Assembly (NCBI GenBank): GCA_900319195.1
Contig: ONNL01000106.1
Location: forward strand, 1-9,029
Reading direction: 5' to 3'
Length of the DNA stretch: 9,029 nucleotides
Origin: an uncultured Ruminococcus sp.
GTDB lineage: Bacteria; Bacillota; Clostridia; Oscillospirales; Ruminococcaceae
The translations under genes and the position numbers were made by a program. Below the pieces are notes generated by a model. It saw only the letters and a program-made list of their open reading frames with translations, did no database searches and had not been told where the DNA came from. Shown in pieces: positions 5,799-9,029 of this stretch; position 1 is the first letter of the stretch; every line of letters starts with the position of its first letter.

Positions 5799-8700
5799 AT
5801 GAAGAAAAAGCAGAGATTGCTTAAAGGTGCAGCTCTTTCTCTCAGTGCTGCCCTCGCAATGAGCAGTGTCTCGGTCGCTTCTGCTGTCAATGCAGGCGCG
5901 GCAAGCTCCGACTACTATTTTATAGGCGATGTAGTCGATAACGACGGTGTAACAGCAGGCGACGCACTCGTTGTTCAGAAAAGTCTCACAGGAAGCGTGG
6001 TGCTTGATGCCGACCAGAGCTTTGCGGCTGATACAAACCTCGACGGCACGGTAAGTATCGCGGATGCTGTTGAGATAATGAAATGGCTCATAGTCCCCAA
6101 CAAATACTACAACGTGGGTGAATTTATCAAGAAGTCCGTGGCTGCTCACGAGGTGCTCCTCGAGAACACAGCACTCACCGCAAACGGAGCTTCCGCTGAA
6201 GCATCCTACAATGCAGAGTTTGCTGGAAATTACAAGCTCCGCATAGATTACACAGACCTCAGCGCTCAGGGTACATTAAAAATAGTTGTGAACGGCGCTC
6301 AGGTATGCACTCCCATAGAGCTTACGGGCGACGGTCAGGCTGTCGCAGTTGTTGCTCTTAACGAGGGTGCAAACAGCATTTCGTTCACACTCACTGGCGA
6401 GACAGGCACGGCTGTAAGCCTTAATGCAAAATCAGTAAAGATATGCCGCACTATTTCTCCCCTTGACGCAACAGAGGAATTCGGCAGCGCAGAGGTGACA
6501 ACTACAACAGCTCAGCCGACAACGACCGAGACTGCTCCCGCTACTACTACAACGACTGCCGAGGAGACTACAACTACAACAACCACTACAACCACAACGA
6601 CCACCACCACGACAACAACGACCACCGCAGAGCCGATAGTTTCACGCTATTACGCTATCGAGGGCGAGACCTACGACGGCTGGAACGAGACTACAAATGC
6701 AGGCTATGCAGGCGAGGCTTACTGGAACTACAACAACGCTATCGGAAGCTATGTTGAGTGGACGGTAAATGTTGCCGAGGCTGGCAATTACAAGGTAGAC
6801 TTCCGCTATGCAAACGGCTCGACGACCGACCGCACCACTAAGGTAATGGTCAACGGCGAGCATAACCAGTGCATCTATCTGCCGTTCTCAAGCACGGGAA
6901 CATGGACGGACTGGGGCGATTCGAGCATAATCGTACCGCTCAACGCAGGCGAGAATAAGATAAAGGCAAGAGCTACCTCCACGGGCGGCGGTCCCAACAT
7001 GGACTACATCGAACTCACAAAGACTGCTGATACTGCTACCGCAACTACAAAGGCTGCCGACGGCAAGACAATGGAGAAGCTTGACCGCGGCGTTTCGATG
7101 GCAGTAACAGGCAGCGGCAACCTCGTAAGCTGGAGGCTCCTTGCAAACGACAACGAGAACACCACCTTCAACCTCTGGAGAATCAGAAGTGAAAGCGACC
7201 ACACAATGCTCGGCACCTTCACAATGAACGACGCTTCGTGCTATCTTGACAAGGACGGCGTTGCTACAGACTGGTACACTATCGACACGTATGTCGGCGA
7301 TACCTGCACTGAGTTCGCAAACGCTTCCGTAAACTATACAACAAAGAACAGCGGTCAGAGCGGCGCTTACTTCGATATCCCGACTCAGACGCCTGCTGAC
7401 CTTACAATGCCCGACGGCACGACCTGCTCGTACACCGAGAATGACTGCTCGGTCGGAGATGTTGACGGCGACGGTCAGTATGAGATATTCGTCAAGTGGG
7501 ATCCTTCAAACTCTCAGGATAACGCAAAGGACGGCTATACAGGAAATGTTTATATCGACTGCTATAAGCTCAACGGCACGCTTCTCTGGCGTGTTGACCT
7601 CGGAAAGAATATCCGTGCAGGTGCTCACTATACACAGTTCATGGTCTATGATTTCGACTGCGACGGCAAGGCTGAGATGATATGTAAGACAGCCGACGGC
7701 ACAAAGGACGGCAAGGGCAATACGATAGGCAACGCTTCGGCTGACTATCGTTCATCAGCAGGAAGAATACTCACAGGTCCCGAATACCTCACGCTCTTCG
7801 ACGGACTGACGGGTGCGGCTCTTGATACAGTAAACTACGAGCCTGCCCGTGGAAATGTCGGGGACTGGGGCGATACCTACGGCAACCGTGTTGACAGATT
7901 CGTTGCCTGCGTCGCTTACCTCGACGGCAGCACTCCGAGTGCTGTATTTGGCAGAGGCTACTATACAAGAGCTGCTCACACAGCTTACAACGTTGTAAAC
8001 AAAAAGCTTGTGAAGCTTTGGGCATTCGATACAGGATTCAATGCATCAACAGCAGGCTACGGCGACGGAAATCATCACAGCATGGCGGCAGATGTTGACG
8101 GCGACGGCAAGGACGAGGTCGTTTACGGTTCCGGTGTTATCGACGACAACGGCGAACTCCTCTACACAACGGGACTTGCTCACGGTGACGCTATCCACAT
8201 CGGTGACTTCGACCTCAGCAACCCCGGACTCGAAATATTCCAGTGTCTTGAGGACCAGACTCACCCCAACGGCACAGCTATAAACTTCGGTGTCATACTC
8301 CGTGACGCAAAGACAGGCAAGGCTCTCTTCCGTGAGACAGCAGGCGGTGATACAGGACGCTGCGTAGCAGATAACCTCATTGCAGGCAACGAGGGAGCTG
8401 AGATGTGCGGCTCACACAACGGAGTGGTTTACTCGTGCATGGGCGACCACGCAACAGTATGCAACTGGAGCGACATCACCAAGTGGGGTCAGAACTCCGT
8501 TATCTACTGGACAGACGTGCTTGAGAGAGCGGTCCTCGACAGAGCTATGGTTGACCAGTACGGCAAGGGTCGTGTATTCACAGGCGACAGTGCTTCCTAC
8601 AACAACTATTCAAAGTCGAATATGTGTCTCACCTGCGACCTTACAGGCGACTGGAGAGAGGAGATAATCGCACGCAACAGCAGCGGCGGTCTCCGCGTAT

Positions 8701-8873
8701 TCACGACCACATTCTCGACTACCTACAATAACTACTGTCTCATGCACAATCCGCAGTACAGAGTTCAGGTGGCTTCGCAGAACAACGGCTACAATCAGCC
8801 TCCTCATACGGACTACTTCCTCGGCACAGGCTATGACCTGCCTGTACCTCCCGAGGTGCACACAGCAGGCTGA
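5799..8873 (+). CDS. Secreted dockerin-bearing rhamnogalacturonan lyase, polysaccharide lyase family 11 (YesW-like)
   Basis: This 1024-residue exported enzyme should cleave the rhamnogalacturonan-I backbone of pectin by beta-elimination. Modules in order: a signal peptide (1 to about 35: KKK, a hydrophobic stretch, Ala-rich end); a type I dockerin (about 43-98) whose second calcium loop is canonical (D78-x-N80-x-D82-G ... D89) while the first (D47-x-D49-G ... D55) is shifted; a small beta-sandwich-like module (about 104-217); a Thr-rich linker (about 233-278) with 20 Thr in a row at 257-276; a CBM35/CBM6-like module (284-408) with several Trp and Tyr; and the PL11 catalytic domain (about 423-1018). 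PL11 is shown by MEKLDRG (425-431), VSWRLLAND, VGDVDGDGQYEIFVKWDPSN, NVYIDCYKLNG, LGKNIRAGAHYTQFMVYDFD and repeated calcium-type loops (DVDGDG, DFDCDG). The ATG is set by AGGAGG nine bases upstream. It forms a single-gene unit with its own promoter and terminator, and should dock on a cellulosome scaffoldin. An N-terminal dockerin is less common than a C-terminal one. Confidence 0.95.
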   Translation: MKKKQRLLKGAALSLSAALAMSSVSVASAVNAGAASSDYYFIGDVVDNDGVTAGDALVVQKSLTGSVVLDADQSFAADTNLDGTVSIADAVEIMKWLIVPNKYYNVGEFIKKSVAAHEVLLENTALTANGASAEASYNAEFAGNYKLRIDYTDLSAQGTLKIVVNGAQVCTPIELTGDGQAVAVVALNEGANSISFTLTGETGTAVSLNAKSVKICRTISPLDATEEFGSAEVTTTTAQPTTTETAPATTTTTAEETTTTTTTTTTTTTTTTTTTTAEPIVSRYYAIEGETYDGWNETTNAGYAGEAYWNYNNAIGSYVEWTVNVAEAGNYKVDFRYANGSTTDRTTKVMVNGEHNQCIYLPFSSTGTWTDWGDSSIIVPLNAGENKIKARATSTGGGPNMDYIELTKTADTATATTKAADGKTMEKLDRGVSMAVTGSGNLVSWRLLANDNENTTFNLWRIRSESDHTMLGTFTMNDASCYLDKDGVATDWYTIDTYVGDTCTEFANASVNYTTKNSGQSGAYFDIPTQTPADLTMPDGTTCSYTENDCSVGDVDGDGQYEIFVKWDPSNSQDNAKDGYTGNVYIDCYKLNGTLLWRVDLGKNIRAGAHYTQFMVYDFDCDGKAEMICKTADGTKDGKGNTIGNASADYRSSAGRILTGPEYLTLFDGLTGAALDTVNYEPARGNVGDWGDTYGNRVDRFVACVAYLDGSTPSAVFGRGYYTRAAHTAYNVVNKKLVKLWAFDTGFNASTAGYGDGNHHSMAADVDGDGKDEVVYGSGVIDDNGELLYTTGLAHGDAIHIGDFDLSNPGLEIFQCLEDQTHPNGTAINFGVILRDAKTGKALFRETAGGDTGRCVADNLIAGNEGAEMCGSHNGVVYSCMGDHATVCNWSDITKWGQNSVIYWTDVLERAVLDRAMVDQYGKGRVFTGDSASYNNYSKSNMCLTCDLTGDWREEIIARNSSGGLRVFTTTFSTTYNNYCLMHNPQYRVQVASQNNGYNQPPHTDYFLGTGYDLPVPPEVHTAG
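6567..6626 (+). repeat. Run of 20 threonine codons within the lyase linker
   Basis: Sixty bases encode 20 consecutive threonines using all four ACN codons, inside a wider Thr/Pro/Glu/Ala linker (about 6495-6632). Such linkers separate modules in cellulosomal enzymes of Ruminococcus and are often O-glycosylated. The ACN periodicity makes the tract prone to slippage in multiples of three, so its length may vary between strains. It is a coding low-complexity tract, not a CRISPR or intergenic repeat. Confidence 0.9.
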
Positions 8874-8898
8874 GCTGAGACAAAAGCATAACAGCAAG

Positions 8899-8937
8899 CG
8901 GCTTGCCCGACATTTTTCGTCGGGTGAGCCGTTTTTT
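8899..8937 (+). terminator. Rho-independent terminator of the lyase gene
   Basis: Arms 8899-8911 and 8919-8931 form a 13-bp GC-rich stem, with two G-U pairs at the seventh and eighth positions from the loop-distal side, around a 7-nt loop. Six T residues follow at 8932-8937. It starts 25 bases after the stop codon and closes the transcription unit. Confidence 0.9.
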
Positions 8938-8943
8938 GATATT

Positions 8944-9029
8944 AGGGCACCTCTAAAAACCTCTTCTGGAAAAAATCAGCTATGCACTGTATCTGTGTCG
9001 TCAAACTGCCTTACCGGGCGAAAGCCCGC
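8944..9029. other. Possible start of an IS or intergenic repeat, cut by the window end
   Basis: Directly after the terminator, GGGCACCTCTAAAAACC (8944-8960) resembles the terminal repeats of some IS5-like elements (outward reading TTAGAGGTGCCC). The last bases form CGGGC-GAAA-GCCCG (9015-9028), a 5-bp stem with a GNRA-type tetraloop. No coding frame is evident in the 86 bases. The identification is by resemblance only and the partner end is outside the window. Confidence 0.25.

Noticed and set aside
6567..6626. ACN repeat as a possible CRISPR or tandem array
   Set aside because: It has no spacers, is in frame within the lyase gene and encodes a poly-threonine linker.

Overview
The window looks like chromosomal DNA from a fibre-degrading anaerobic Firmicute of the Ruminococcus (Oscillospiraceae) type. 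The main evidence is a secreted pectin lyase that carries a dockerin and a poly-threonine linker, as in Ruminococcus cellulosomes. A perfect sigma-A promoter, strong AGGAGG-type ribosome sites and a Clostridia-style extracytoplasmic beta-propeller protein fit this. Genus is inferred from protein style only.

Layout. (1) 1-1491, + strand: the 3' part of a beta-propeller protein (PF09826 type), cut by the window start. (2) 1493-1622: a compound palindrome that fills almost the whole gap between two convergent genes; an outer inverted repeat encloses three hairpins, one with a 20-bp perfect stem. (3) 1636-4720, - strand: an apparent operon nadB, then a polymerase-beta-type nucleotidyltransferase gene, then nadC. 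nadB and the nucleotidyltransferase gene share a 4-base GTGA overlap and the next gap is 20 bases, so the three are probably co-transcribed from a promoter at 4773-4802. NadB and NadC are the first and third steps of de novo NAD synthesis from aspartate; nadA, the middle step, is not in the window. (4) 4840-5420: mobile-element debris. The C-terminal tail of a tyrosine recombinase (- strand) abuts, back to back, the C-terminal tail of a DDE transposase (+ strand). Small repeats that could be recombinase sites lie beyond the recombinase tail, and a probable IS end follows the transposase tail. (5) 5421-5690: a stretch with no convincing gene. (6) 5691-8937, + strand: a self-contained transcription unit for a dockerin-bearing PL11 rhamnogalacturonan lyase, with consensus promoter, short leader, strong ribosome site and Rho-independent terminator. 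(7) 8944-9029: the start of what may be another repeat or IS end, cut by the window edge.

The lyase would be exported and docked on a cellulosome scaffold to cleave the rhamnogalacturonan-I backbone of pectin. The NAD operon is housekeeping, with an unexplained nucleotidyltransferase inserted into it. No complete new defence or mobile system is visible. The items most worth a second look are the 130-bp multi-hairpin element, the nucleotidyltransferase coupled to nadB, the fused recombinase/transposase scar, and the palindrome centred on the -35 box of the lyase promoter.
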